A DNA stretch of 64,000 nucleotides, from contig NZ_JASKMT010000004.1 of assembly GCF_030124175.1 (NCBI RefSeq), forward strand, positions 62,001 through 126,000, given 5' to 3'. Positions 45,213-53,422 of this stretch are shown piece by piece. Both the position numbers and the translations under genes were made by a program. Numbering within the stretch: the first letter of the stretch is position 1; every line of letters begins with the position of its first letter. This DNA is from Streptomyces sp. 549. GTDB lineage: Bacteria > Actinomycetota > Actinomycetes > Streptomycetales > Streptomycetaceae. Below the pieces are notes generated by a model. That model was not told the origin of the DNA. It ran no database searches and was given only the letters and a program-made list of their open reading frames with translations.

Positions 45213-45605
45213 ATGAAAATCGCCGGGTACTACAAAGAATTCTGGAGACTCCCCGGAACAGGGGATCGGGAAACGCTGACAAGCGCGTCCGATAATCTAC
45301 TTGCCCAACCCGAGCCCGACGTCGATCTAATCGTCGGCTACCTCCGCTCAGGACATGCCGTCTGGGACATCATGGGGATCTCGGACGATGTACTCGGATC
45401 GGAGGCAGAATTTGTTGGTGGATACTCCACCCTGACCGATGGGGAATGGGTATGGCGCCAAGACCTCATGTTCTATGTCAGGAGGTATAACCTGGCTCTG
45501 CCCCAGGAGCTCGTTTCGAAGATTCGAGGGTTGAACTACGCCGTGCCTGCGATCCCCCCGGAGAGAACAGTCGAGCTGGGTGAGGAATCCGCAAAGTACA
45601 TGTAG
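45213..45605 (+). CDS. Immunity-like protein of an unnamed family, paralogue 2
   Basis: The 130-residue protein is the second copy of the family seen at 44330-44722: YYKEFW, HAVWDIMGI, DVLGSEAEFVGGYS, LTDGEWVWRQDL, NYAVPAIPPER. The first 40 residues differ most, as in proteins whose specificity has diverged. It is separated from the DUF6086 gene by 105 bases and is the last gene of the island before a secreted glucanase. Confidence 0.6.
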   Translation: MKIAGYYKEFWRLPGTGDRETLTSASDNLLAQPEPDVDLIVGYLRSGHAVWDIMGISDDVLGSEAEFVGGYSTLTDGEWVWRQDLMFYVRRYNLALPQELVSKIRGLNYAVPAIPPERTVELGEESAKYM

Positions 45606-45918
45606 TTCCATGTGCTGCGCGCCGGCAGGACGGCACGAACGCACCTGCATCCGCCAGACGCCCCTCCAGGTTCCGGAACCGTGCGCGGAGGCTTGACGTC
45701 CTCAGTCCGCAGCCCGACGCTGAGAGCGCTCTCACTCAGGCCGAGAGTTCTCCGCTCCCCAGCGGTGACCGCCCCCACCCCTCCACACCCAGCCTCTCCC
45801 CCGTCGACGCCAACCCCTCCGGGTCGGGCCGCGACGGCTGATCCGTGCGTCGCCACCCCGCGGCGCACGTACCCCACGTTCCGCCTGAACGGGAACCCCC
45901 ACCCCAAGGAGGAAGAGC
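45606..45918. other. Intergenic region at the right edge of the toxin/immunity island
   Basis: These 313 bases hold no convincing gene. GC content returns to the genome norm within them. Only the ribosome-binding site AAGGAGGAAG before the next GTG is evident; no attachment site or mobile-element remnant was seen. Confidence 0.5.
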
Positions 45919-47145
45919 GTGCGCGCTCTGCGAAGAACACTGGCGTACCTCGGCACGGCGGCGATACTCGCCACCGGCCTCATGACCGTCGGACCGGCGT
46001 CCGCCGCCGACAGCTCCACGGCCGGCAGCACCAGGGACGCTGCCGCCGTACCGACGACCATCCCGCTGACGTTGAAGAACGACTCCGGCCGCGGCGAGCA
46101 GACCTACGTCTACGTCATCGGCACCGAGCTGGCCTCCGGGCGGCAGGGCTGGGCCGACGCCAACGGCACGTTCCACCCGTGGCCGGCCGGTGGCAACCCG
46201 CCGACGCCCGCGCCCGACGCGTCCATCCCCGGTCCGGCCAACGGGCAGTCGAAGACGATCCGGATGCCGAAGTTCTCCGGCCGGGTCTACTTCTCCTACG
46301 GTCAGAAGCTGGTCTTCCGGCTGACCACGGGCGGCCTGGTGCAGCCCGCCCTCCAGAACCCGACCGACCCGAACCGCAACATCCTGTTCAACTGGACCGA
46401 GTACACGCTCAACGACTCCGGCCTGTGGATCAACAGCACGCAGGTGGACATGTTCTCGGCTCCCTACGCGGTCGGCGTGCGGCAGGCCGACGGCGTGGTC
46501 AAGAGCACGGGACGCCTCAAGCCGGGCGGCTACAACGCCTTCTTCAACGCGCTGCGCGGGCAGTCGGGCGGCTGGGGCAACCTGATCCAGACACGTCCCG
46601 ACGGAACGGTCCTGCGTGCGCTCTCCCCGGGCCACGGCCTCGGCGCCGGCATGATCCCGGCGAACATCCTGGACGACTACGTCAACCGCGTCTGGAGCCG
46701 GTACAGCAGCCAGACGCTGACCGTCACGCCGTTCTCGCACGAGCCGAACACCCGGTTCCACGGCCGTGTCTCCGGCAACACCATGCACTTCACCAACAAC
46801 GCGGGCGCCCGGGTCGCGTCGTTCGAGAAGCCCGACGCGGACAGCATCTTCGGCTGCCACCGGCGGCTGCACGCGCCCAACGACCACGTGGTCGGCCCGA
46901 TCGCCCGCACCCTGTGCGCGGGCTTCCACCGGTCGACGCTGCTGACCAACGCCAACCAGCCCGACGCGAACAACGCCAACTTCTACAAGGACCCGGTGAC
47001 CAACCACTACGCCCGCCTGGTGCACGCCCAGATGGTCGACGGCAAGGCGTACGCCTTCGCCTTCGACGACGTCGGCGCCCACGAGTCCCTGGTGCACGAC
47101 GGCAACCCGCAGCAGGCCTACATCACCCTGGACCCCTTCAGCTGA
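45919..47145 (+). CDS. Secreted glycoside hydrolase family 64 beta-1,3-glucanase
   Basis: This 408-residue protein has a signal peptide (LRRTLAYLGTAAILATGLM, cleavage near ASA-AD). The GH64 domain starts with IPLTLKNDSGRGEQTYVYVIG and contains FNWTEYTLNDSGLW and NSTQVDMFSAPYAVGV, which hold the catalytic Glu and Asp in laminaripentaose-producing enzymes. Two cysteines (GCHRRLH, TLCAGF) may form a disulfide. No carbohydrate-binding module is attached. It would degrade fungal or algal beta-1,3-glucan outside the cell. Confidence 0.9.
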   Translation: MRALRRTLAYLGTAAILATGLMTVGPASAADSSTAGSTRDAAAVPTTIPLTLKNDSGRGEQTYVYVIGTELASGRQGWADANGTFHPWPAGGNPPTPAPDASIPGPANGQSKTIRMPKFSGRVYFSYGQKLVFRLTTGGLVQPALQNPTDPNRNILFNWTEYTLNDSGLWINSTQVDMFSAPYAVGVRQADGVVKSTGRLKPGGYNAFFNALRGQSGGWGNLIQTRPDGTVLRALSPGHGLGAGMIPANILDDYVNRVWSRYSSQTLTVTPFSHEPNTRFHGRVSGNTMHFTNNAGARVASFEKPDADSIFGCHRRLHAPNDHVVGPIARTLCAGFHRSTLLTNANQPDANNANFYKDPVTNHYARLVHAQMVDGKAYAFAFDDVGAHESLVHDGNPQQAYITLDPFS

Positions 47146-47226
47146 CCTGCCCGGGCCGGGGAGCCGCCGCACGCCAGCGGCCTCCGCCGCAGTTCCCGCG
47201 CCGCCCGTGAGGGCGACCCGGGCGAC

Positions 47227-47256
47227 CGGCCCCGCACGGCCTCCGCCGTGCGGGGC
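47227..47256 (+). terminator. Terminator after the GH64 gene
   Basis: A perfect 13-base stem (GGCCCCGCACGGC and complement) with a four-base loop starts 82 bases after the stop. Confidence 0.85.
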
Positions 47257-47354
47257 CCTCGCACACCACCGCCCTCCATCGGGCACGAGCCGTGCCGCTC
47301 TCCGCGGTGCGGGACGCCTCCCGCACCGGCCACACAGGCGGCTAGCCTGGGCCG

Positions 47355-47918
47355 ATGAGCGACGAGAGCACTGTCCCCTTCGGTTCCTTCGACGCCGCCT
47401 GGCCCGCTGTCCGGCGGCCGGAGCTGGTGGCCGAGCCGGTGTCGGCCGCGCTGGCCGCCTGGGCCGGTTCCGGACCGGTGGAGTCGGTCCTGGTCGTGGA
47501 CACCGACCCCGACAAGGCCGACACGACCGTCTTCTGCCAGACCTACGACGTGCCGCCCGAGGCGTCGGCCAACTGCGTGGTGGTCGCCGCCAAGCGCGGG
47601 CAGGACACGACGCTCGCCGCATGCGTCGTGCTGGCCACGACCCGCCTGGACGTCAACCGGACCGTGCGCAAGCATCTCGGCGCCCGCAAGGCCTCGTTCG
47701 CGCCGATGGACACGGCCGTCGTGGAGACCGGTATGGAGTACGGCGGCATCACGCCGCTCGGGCTGCCGAAGGGCTGGCCGCTGCTGGTCGACGAGGCCGT
47801 GATCGCCACGCCGCACGTACTGGTCGGCAGCGGCCTGCGTCGCGGCAAGCTCATCCTGCCCGGTGCCGCGCTGGCCGAACTGCCCGGCGCCGAGGTCGTC
47901 CCCGGCCTGGCGGGCTGA
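47355..47918 (+). CDS. YbaK/EbsC-family aminoacyl-tRNA editing-like protein
   Basis: The 187-residue protein has the YbaK fold: TVFCQTYDVPPEASANCVVV, the Lys in VVAAKRGQD, and GGITPLGLPKGWPLLVDE with GSGLRRGKLILPG at the end, in the order of the family. Members deacylate mischarged tRNAs such as Cys- or Ala-tRNAPro. It stands alone, convergent with the GNAT gene. Confidence 0.87.
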   Translation: MSDESTVPFGSFDAAWPAVRRPELVAEPVSAALAAWAGSGPVESVLVVDTDPDKADTTVFCQTYDVPPEASANCVVVAAKRGQDTTLAACVVLATTRLDVNRTVRKHLGARKASFAPMDTAVVETGMEYGGITPLGLPKGWPLLVDEAVIATPHVLVGSGLRRGKLILPGAALAELPGAEVVPGLAG

Positions 47919-48010
47919 CGTGTACGCCGGAGATGCGGGTCGTCACTGGGGTCTTCCGGCAGGGAGACGGGACTGACCTGCGGGACAACCGCTGGGTAGG
48001 ACCGTGCAGT

Positions 48011-48577
48011 TCAGCGCAGTGAGGGGAGGGGGTGCGCGGCCCAGTGGTCGGCGGCGGTGATGCCCAGGAGCACCACGTCCCGGTAGTCGCCGGCAAAGAA
48101 CTCGTGCTGGCGCAGCCGTCCCTCCTCGACGAAGCCCAGACTGCGGTAGAGAGCAAGGGAGGCATCGTTGAACGCGTAGACCTCCACTTCACACTTGTTG
48201 CAGCGCTGCTCGGCGAACATGTAGGTGAGGACCAGCCCGGTGGCTTCCGCCGCGTAGCCCTTGCGCCGGTGCTCACGGGCGATCTCGATGCCCGTCTTGA
48301 ATCTTCCCGCACGGCTGTCGGTTTCCCCGACCGTCACGGAACCGGCGAACGTACGATCGGCCGCTGACTCGATGACCAGCCGGAACGTTCCGCCCTCCGG
48401 TGCCCGCCCTGCACGCTCGGCAGTCCAGGCACGAAAGCTCTCCTGCGAGCGGGGAGGCCCGACCAGGTCGGCGTTGCGGACATCAACAGTGTGCTCGGCC
48501 AGATCGCGGAAGTCCTCCCAGTCCTCCGGCTCGACACCGCGAAGACGCACCTTCTCACCGGTCCACATGTCACTCAT
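48011..48577 (-). CDS. GNAT-family N-acetyltransferase (RimJ/RimL type)
   Basis: This 188-residue enzyme has the GNAT fold: VRLRGVEPEDWEDFRDLAEH, the acetyl-CoA loop AREHRRKGYAAEATGLV (family R/Q-x-x-G-x-G/A) and the late strand YAFNDASLALYRSLGFVEEG. It probably acetylates a protein N-terminus or a small amine; the substrate is unknown. Several Met codons cluster at the start (48586, 48577, 48568) with no strong ribosome-binding site, so the exact start is uncertain. Confidence 0.82.
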   Translation of the reverse strand: MSDMWTGEKVRLRGVEPEDWEDFRDLAEHTVDVRNADLVGPPRSQESFRAWTAERAGRAPEGGTFRLVIESAADRTFAGSVTVGETDSRAGRFKTGIEIAREHRRKGYAAEATGLVLTYMFAEQRCNKCEVEVYAFNDASLALYRSLGFVEEGRLRQHEFFAGDYRDVVLLGITAADHWAAHPLPSLR

Positions 48578-48936
48578 GATGGCCATGGTGTCCGCAACTG
48601 CCGTCGCATGCAGGCGCTGAGGGGAATCCACGGCCCGGGGCTCAAGCTCCGACCTCCGAGCCCCTTCTACAAGGAATGGGCGGCGGGTCCCCTTCCCACC
48701 CGCCCTCCCCCTCACAAGGGCGCGGCACGGAACCGGCGGAGTCGCGACCGACCCCGCCCGAACGACTGTCAGGATGCCGCCAACCGCCGCTTATACCAGG
48801 GGTGATGACCCTGGGTGAGTGGTTTGCGACAACGCGTCGCCGGGGTCTAGCGTGCGCGGAAAGAGAACGACCCCGGCCGGTGCGGGAACACCGGGACGGG
48901 GTCTGACCGTCCGAATCGAAGGCTGAGTACGATCCG
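48578..48936. promoter_or_regulatory. Intergenic control region with a leader stem-loop
   Basis: This is a 359-base gap between divergent genes with no convincing gene. A stem-loop at 48869-48903 pairs GACCCCG with CGGGGTC and, inside, CCGGT with ACCGG. It lies 33 bases before the start of the helix-turn-helix gene and could be a leader structure of that transcript. Confidence 0.4.
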
Positions 48937-49320
48937 ATGGCTATTGACGACCCTAGCGCCGACCTGCCCACCGCCGCACACCCGATGGCCAATCCGGGGT
49001 ACGGCAAACGCAGCGCCCCCGGCCAAGACCCCGCCCACCCGCAGGACTTCGCACACCTGCCCGCCCGGGAGGCGGCCGTCGCGTCCTACCTGGACCGGCT
49101 GCCCGAAGGCGCCGACCTCTCCGTGAAGACGCTCGCCAAGGTCCTGCCCTACGGCCAGTGTGCCCTGCGCACCGCGCTGCGGCGGCTGTCGGAGGCCGGG
49201 CACCTCCGCCGCGTCAAGGAACACGTCCGCACCGGGCAGAGTGCCCGCTGGGTGACCCGGACCTACTTCACCCGCACCCCGCGCGACGACCGCCTGGTGG
49301 GCGGCGTTCCGGGCCGGTGA
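48937..49320 (+). CDS. Helix-turn-helix protein, N-terminal part of a probably split gene
   Basis: This 127-residue product has a winged-helix: LSVKTLAKVLPYGQCALRTALRRLSEAG and the wing GQSARWVTRTYFTR. In Streptomyces the same domain is usually followed in one chain by a segment like that encoded in the next frame (49325 onward). The TGA at 49318-49320 is followed four bases later by a GTG in the +1 frame. Either a frameshift has split the gene or two coupled proteins are made. There is no other annotation for function beyond DNA binding. Confidence 0.7.
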   Translation: MAIDDPSADLPTAAHPMANPGYGKRSAPGQDPAHPQDFAHLPAREAAVASYLDRLPEGADLSVKTLAKVLPYGQCALRTALRRLSEAGHLRRVKEHVRTGQSARWVTRTYFTRTPRDDRLVGGVPGR

Positions 49321-49324
49321 GACG

Positions 49325-49945
49325 GTGCCGGAGTGCAGCGGTCCGCCCGCCCGCAGCCGCGCCTACCGCGCGCTCGCCGCGCTGGGCCGCACCGACCGGC
49401 GGATGAGCCTGTCGGCGGCCGACTGCGCCGAGCTGGAACCGCTGGTCACCGTGTGGTTCGCCCGGGACCCCGACCCGCGCCGACTGGTCGACGCCCTCAC
49501 TGCGGGCCTGCCGCCCGTCGTGTTCCACCCGGCGGGCATCGCCCGCCGCCGCCTCACCACCAAGCTGCCACCCGAACCCTTCCCCGAGCCGGCCCCCGGC
49601 CTCCCGTACGGGTCCGCCACCCCTCCCGACGGGACCGGGCCCGCCCCCGCCGAGGTGCCGCCGCTGCGCATCCTGGAGTGCACGGTCTGCCGGGTGCCCG
49701 GCAGACCCGACGCGCTGCCCGGCGGCGTGTGCCGCGACTGCCGTGGTGACGCCCCACCACCCATGCCGGGTCCGGACGCGGACGAGATCCAGCGCCGGGT
49801 CGCCCGCCTCCGCGCCGCCGCCCGCAACACCGCCCGCACCTCGCAGCAGCACCCGCGACAGGCCTCGCCGCAGGCCCCACGACCGGAACGCCCCTCGCAC
49901 TCCGCGACGGCTGCGTCCCCTCCGGGCGGAGCGAGCCGCGCATGA
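49325..49945 (+). CDS. C-terminal part of the split helix-turn-helix protein
   Basis: The 206-residue product contains RAYRALAALGRTDRRMSLSAADC, WFARDPDPRRLVDAL, PVVFHPAGIARRRLTTKLP and a cysteine pair region ECTVCRVPGRP with CRDCRGD, a probable zinc ribbon, then a basic Gln/Pro/Ala tail. These segments are typical of the second half of a single Streptomyces MarR-like protein. The GTG start has no clear ribosome-binding site, so independent translation would rely on coupling to the upstream stop. Confidence 0.65.
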   Translation: MPECSGPPARSRAYRALAALGRTDRRMSLSAADCAELEPLVTVWFARDPDPRRLVDALTAGLPPVVFHPAGIARRRLTTKLPPEPFPEPAPGLPYGSATPPDGTGPAPAEVPPLRILECTVCRVPGRPDALPGGVCRDCRGDAPPPMPGPDADEIQRRVARLRAAARNTARTSQQHPRQASPQAPRPERPSHSATAASPPGGASRA

Positions 49946-50028
49946 CCTCGCAGCCCGTACGTCCCCTGCACGCCGTGCCGCACGCGGTCGCTCGTCCCGG
50001 GGCAGGATGGAGACGAGGAGGCGACGCC

Positions 50029-50607
50029 ATGACACCAGCCACAGCGGACCGGCCCCAGATGCCCGTCGAGGACTTCGAACAGCTCGCCGCCACGGCCCCC
50101 GAAACCGTGACGCTCGAATTCGTCAACGGAAAACTGGAGGTCAAGCCCGTGCCCGACGGCGACCACGGAGCGATTGTCATGTGGTTGCTCAAGCGGTGCA
50201 TGGAGCAACGACCGGAGCTGGCCCTCTACCCCGACCAGGGGCTCAGGGTGGAGGCCTACCGGCAGGGCCGGGCCCGCCCGGACGGCACGCTCGCGCCGGA
50301 GGACCACTTCGTCGGCCAGGGCGAGTGGGCCGACCCCGACGGCGTGCTCATGACGGTCGAGGTGACCTCGTACGACCGGGACACCGACCGCCGGGACCGT
50401 ACGGAGAAGCGGGACGGCTACGCGGCTGCCGGAATCCCGGTGTACCTCCTGGTCGACCGCGAGGCGTGCACGGTGACCGTCTACTCCGAGCCGCAGGACG
50501 GGACCTACCGGCGCCGCGCCACCCAGCCCTACGGCGAGGTGGTCGAAGTGCCCGCCCCCGTGAGCGTCACCCTGCACACCGCGAAGCTCAAGGACTACGC
50601 GCACTGA
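50029..50607 (+). CDS. Uma2-family (DUF820) protein with PD-(D/E)XK nuclease fold
   Basis: The 192-residue protein has MPVEDFEQLAATAPETVTLEFVNGKLEVKP in its first 50 residues (the family's start motif), and TVEVTSYDRDTDRRDRTEKRDGY with GIPVYLLVD, which hold the E-x-K/D-type catalytic positions of the restriction-like fold. Uma2 proteins are very numerous in Streptomyces with unknown role. ATG 50029 has GAGGAGG at ideal spacing; an in-frame ATG at 49942 overlaps the previous stop but lacks a site. Confidence 0.85.
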   Translation: MTPATADRPQMPVEDFEQLAATAPETVTLEFVNGKLEVKPVPDGDHGAIVMWLLKRCMEQRPELALYPDQGLRVEAYRQGRARPDGTLAPEDHFVGQGEWADPDGVLMTVEVTSYDRDTDRRDRTEKRDGYAAAGIPVYLLVDREACTVTVYSEPQDGTYRRRATQPYGEVVEVPAPVSVTLHTAKLKDYAH

Positions 50608-50700
50608 CCCCGGCCCCCGCCCGCGATCGGCCCACTGCGCCCGGGCGTCCAGGAACGACAGCACGCGAACGGCGTCGCGGAGAGGGAAGGGGAGCGAGAG

Positions 50701-51573
50701 TCAGAGGCGGGTGGCCGTGCGGACCAGTCCGGCGAGGGCGAGGGAGCGGCTGTGCGCGGGCCACGCGAGGTGGGTGACGACGGGGGGTGCGTCGGCCAGC
50801 GGGACGGCGGCGTGCTCGGCCCACAGCCAGGCGCGGGCCGAGTCAGGATAGACGGCCACGGTGCGTCCCAGGGCGATGAGCTGGGCCAACTGCGTCTGGT
50901 CGTGGATCTCGGGGCCCGGGCCGGGCGGAAACGTGCCATGGCGGGACCAGCGGGCGAGCGGAAGATCGGGGATGTCGGTGACGTCGGCCAGGGTCAGAGT
51001 CCGCCGCGCGGCGAGGGGGTGCCCTGCAGGCAGGACAGCGATCTGCCCCTCGGTCATCAGTTCCTCGCTGTCGAACCCGGCAAGGGAGTTGAACGGCGCG
51101 TGCATGAGGGCCACGTCGGCGCGGCCATCGCGCAGCATCCGTTCCTGCTCACACGTGCCGCTCGGCAGCACCTCGATCTCAGCGGCGTCGGGCTCGGCCG
51201 CGTAGGCGTCGAGGAGCTTGTGCAGCAGTTCGTGAGACGCGCCGGCCTTCACCGCCAGCACCAGACGGTTTCGGGGGCCGGCCGGACTGTCGGCGCCACC
51301 GGCGCCACCGGCGCGACGGGTGCGGCGAGCGGCGGCGGTGGTTGCGTCGAGGGCTGCGCGGCCCTCGTGCAGCAGCATCTCTCCAGCGCCGGTCAGGGAG
51401 ACGCCCCGGCGGTGGCGTTGCAGCAGGGAGACGCCTAGGCGCCGCTCCAGCCGCTGGATCGCCCGGGACAGCGGTGGCTGGGCCATGCCGAGGCGCTCGG
51501 CGGCACGGCCGAAGTGCAGTTCCTCCGCGACGGCCGTGAAGTACCGCAGCTCACGGGTCTCCAACGGGTCCAT
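50701..51573 (-). CDS. LysR-family regulator
   Basis: The 290-residue regulator has the LysR helix-turn-helix (ELRYFTAVAEELHFGRAAERLGMAQPPLS with SRAIQRLERRLG following) and a periplasmic-binding-protein-like effector domain. It is divergent from the aldo/keto reductase gene, with 93 bases between the starts. A 15-base inverted repeat fits a LysR box, so the reductase gene is the likely target. The start at 51573 gives MDPLETRELRYF; a longer frame to 51618 would run over the operator. Confidence 0.92.
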   Translation of the reverse strand: MDPLETRELRYFTAVAEELHFGRAAERLGMAQPPLSRAIQRLERRLGVSLLQRHRRGVSLTGAGEMLLHEGRAALDATTAAARRTRRAGGAGGADSPAGPRNRLVLAVKAGASHELLHKLLDAYAAEPDAAEIEVLPSGTCEQERMLRDGRADVALMHAPFNSLAGFDSEELMTEGQIAVLPAGHPLAARRTLTLADVTDIPDLPLARWSRHGTFPPGPGPEIHDQTQLAQLIALGRTVAVYPDSARAWLWAEHAAVPLADAPPVVTHLAWPAHSRSLALAGLVRTATRL

Positions 51574-51593
51574 GACCACAGCGTACTTCGGTG

Positions 51594-51608
51594 ATACCCA
51601 CCGGGTAT
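51594..51608. promoter_or_regulatory. LysR-type operator
   Basis: ATACCC-ACC-GGGTAT is a perfect inverted repeat with the T-N11-A spacing of LysR boxes. It lies 21 bases from the LysR start and 58 from the reductase start. Confidence 0.65.
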
Positions 51609-51666
51609 GGCAGGCCACCGGATCGGTATTGGATGCGCCGCTTGTCCGCGAGCGAGCATCGACGGC

Positions 51667-52551
51667 ATGAGCGAAACCACGAACACAGCCTCCGCATCAC
51701 TGCCCGGCGGCACCTGGTCCCTGGGCGAGCTGACCGTCACCCGCTTCGGCTACGGCGCCATGCAGCTCGCCGGCCCCGGGGTCATGGGCCCGCCTGCCGA
51801 CCGCGACGGCGCGCTCGCCGTCCTGCGCGAGGCCACCGACCTCGGGATCAGCCATATCGACACCGCCGGCGCGTACGGACCACGAGTCACCAACCACCTG
51901 ATCCGAGAGGCGCTGCACCCCTATCCCGAATCGCTGCACATCGTGACCAAGGTCGGCGCGGTCCGCGATCAGCAGGGTGGCTGGCCCCCTGCCCGCCAGC
52001 CCGAGGACCTGCGCCGCGCCGTCCGCGAGAACCTGGAGGACCTCGGCCTCGATGCGCTCGACGTGGTCAATCTCCGGCTCGGCGACGCCCAGGGGCCCCT
52101 GCCGGGCTCGCTCGCCGAACCCTTCGAGACCCTCGTCGAACTCCAGCAGCAGGGCCTCGTCCGGCACCTCGGAGTGAGCAACGCGACGGCGGAACAGGTC
52201 ACCGAGGCGCAGTCGATCGGACCGATCGTGTGCGTGCAGAACATGTACAACCTCGCCCACCGTCAGGACGACGCGCTGATCGACGAGTTGGCCTACAAGG
52301 GCATCGCCTACGTACCCTTCTTCCCGCTGGGCGGCTTCACCCCACTACAGTCCACGGCGCTCTTCGCCGTGGCCGACCGGCTGGATGCGACGCCGATGTC
52401 GGTCGCCCTGGCCTGGCTGCTGCGGCGGTCGCCGAACATCCTCCTCATCCCCGGTACCTCGTCGGTGGGGCACCTGCGCGAGAACGTCACCGGCGCGGGA
52501 CTCTCGCTCTCCGACGAGGACCTTGCCGAGTTGGACCGGATCGGCCACTAG
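51667..52551 (+). CDS. Aldo/keto reductase
   Basis: This 294-residue TIM-barrel oxidoreductase has ISHIDTAGAYGP (catalytic Asp and Tyr), LHIVTKVGA (catalytic Lys), VRHLGVSNATAEQV, and LLIPGTSSVGHLRENV (NADPH-binding). The usual catalytic His of the LLHxP strand is absent; the strand reads VVNLRLGD, as in the YakC/AKR13-like subgroup. ATG 51667 is chosen (MSETTNT); ATG 51607 lies inside the operator. Regulation by the divergent LysR is likely. The substrate is unknown. Confidence 0.88.
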   Translation: MSETTNTASASLPGGTWSLGELTVTRFGYGAMQLAGPGVMGPPADRDGALAVLREATDLGISHIDTAGAYGPRVTNHLIREALHPYPESLHIVTKVGAVRDQQGGWPPARQPEDLRRAVRENLEDLGLDALDVVNLRLGDAQGPLPGSLAEPFETLVELQQQGLVRHLGVSNATAEQVTEAQSIGPIVCVQNMYNLAHRQDDALIDELAYKGIAYVPFFPLGGFTPLQSTALFAVADRLDATPMSVALAWLLRRSPNILLIPGTSSVGHLRENVTGAGLSLSDEDLAELDRIGH

Positions 52552-52654
52552 CAGGACGCGATCCGGCCCCGCGGGGCTCGCCTACGCGGCAGCGGACAGC
52601 CCCGGTGCGTCCGCTCGCCGACCCCTGCCCGCCCCGACGCGTTCCGTCCGTGCC

Positions 52655-52674
52655 CCCGCCCTCTCACGGGCGGG
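52655..52674. terminator. Hairpin between convergent genes
   Basis: A seven-base stem (CCCGCCC/GGGCGGG) with a six-base loop lies between the reductase and hydrolase stops. Confidence 0.55.
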
Positions 52675-52708
52675 ACGAGGACGGGACGCGTCGGCGGGTG
52701 GCGGGCGG

Positions 52709-53422
52709 CTATCTGCGGATCATGCTCACCAGGGTCTTGAAGGCCGGCTTGGTGGGAATGAACGGCGTGAAGTGGCCGATGCCCGTCATGAGTTGCAGCC
52801 GCGCACCCCAGTTGTTGACGTACCGGCGGGACAGCTCGATCGGCACGTCCAGGTCGGCGGTGCCGTGCACCACCTCGACGGCCACCCGCGGCAGCAGCCG
52901 CATCGGGTCGGCCTCCGGCATGTGGGCGGCGACGCCCTCCTGGCCGCCGAGGAACTCGGCCACCGCACCGTCGCTGAGCCCCATGTCGTAGGCGCGGGCC
53001 AGGTCCGCGATCGGCGCGACGGCGATCACCCGGTCCGCGGCCCGTTCCCGGGTGGCCGCCGCCCACAGGGCGAGCTGGCCGCCCGCCGAGTGGCCCAGCA
53101 GCACCCTCGGCGGACCACCCAGATGGGTGAGCGCGGCGTCCACGTCCTCGGCCGTCTGCGGCCATCCGCCGCCACCGCCGATCCGCCGGTACTCGACCAG
53201 CTCGACGGAGAACCCCTCCTCACCCAGCGCCGCGGCGAACGGCGACAGGTAGCCGCGGTCGTAGCTCTGCCGCCAGAACCCGCCGTGCAGCACCGTCACC
53301 CGCGGCCCGGTGCCCTTGCCGTACAGGTCGATCACCTGCGCCGGGTCGTCCCCGTACGCCTCCGTGCGCACCGGTTCCACCGGCGCCAACTCGGTCAGCA
53401 GCGTCCACTCGGCCTCACTCAC
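52709..53422 (-). CDS. Alpha/beta hydrolase, probable kynurenine formamidase
   Basis: The 237-residue hydrolase has the oxyanion HGGFWRQSYDRGYL, the nucleophile elbow LLGHSAGGQLALW (Ser near residue 112), and a C-terminal His in GIGHFTPF. The Asp would lie near GTADLDVPIE. The HGGFW type is that of the animal/alpha-beta kynurenine formamidases rather than the cyclase-like KynB. Its stop is followed by a terminator and its start overlaps the kynureninase stop (ATGA), so hydrolysis of N-formylkynurenine is the best inference. No other formamidase is seen nearby. Confidence 0.75.
   Translation of the reverse strand: MSEAEWTLLTELAPVEPVRTEAYGDDPAQVIDLYGKGTGPRVTVLHGGFWRQSYDRGYLSPFAAALGEEGFSVELVEYRRIGGGGGWPQTAEDVDAALTHLGGPPRVLLGHSAGGQLALWAAATRERAADRVIAVAPIADLARAYDMGLSDGAVAEFLGGQEGVAAHMPEADPMRLLPRVAVEVVHGTADLDVPIELSRRYVNNWGARLQLMTGIGHFTPFIPTKPAFKTLVSMIRR

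Noticed and set aside
45736..47622. 628-codon minus-strand frame over the GH64 gene
   Set aside because: Antisense shadow of a clear signal-peptide-bearing GH64 protein.
49942..50031. Start of the Uma2 protein at ATG 49942
   Set aside because: GAGGAGG at ideal distance before ATG 50029 and the family's usual N-terminus favour the shorter form.
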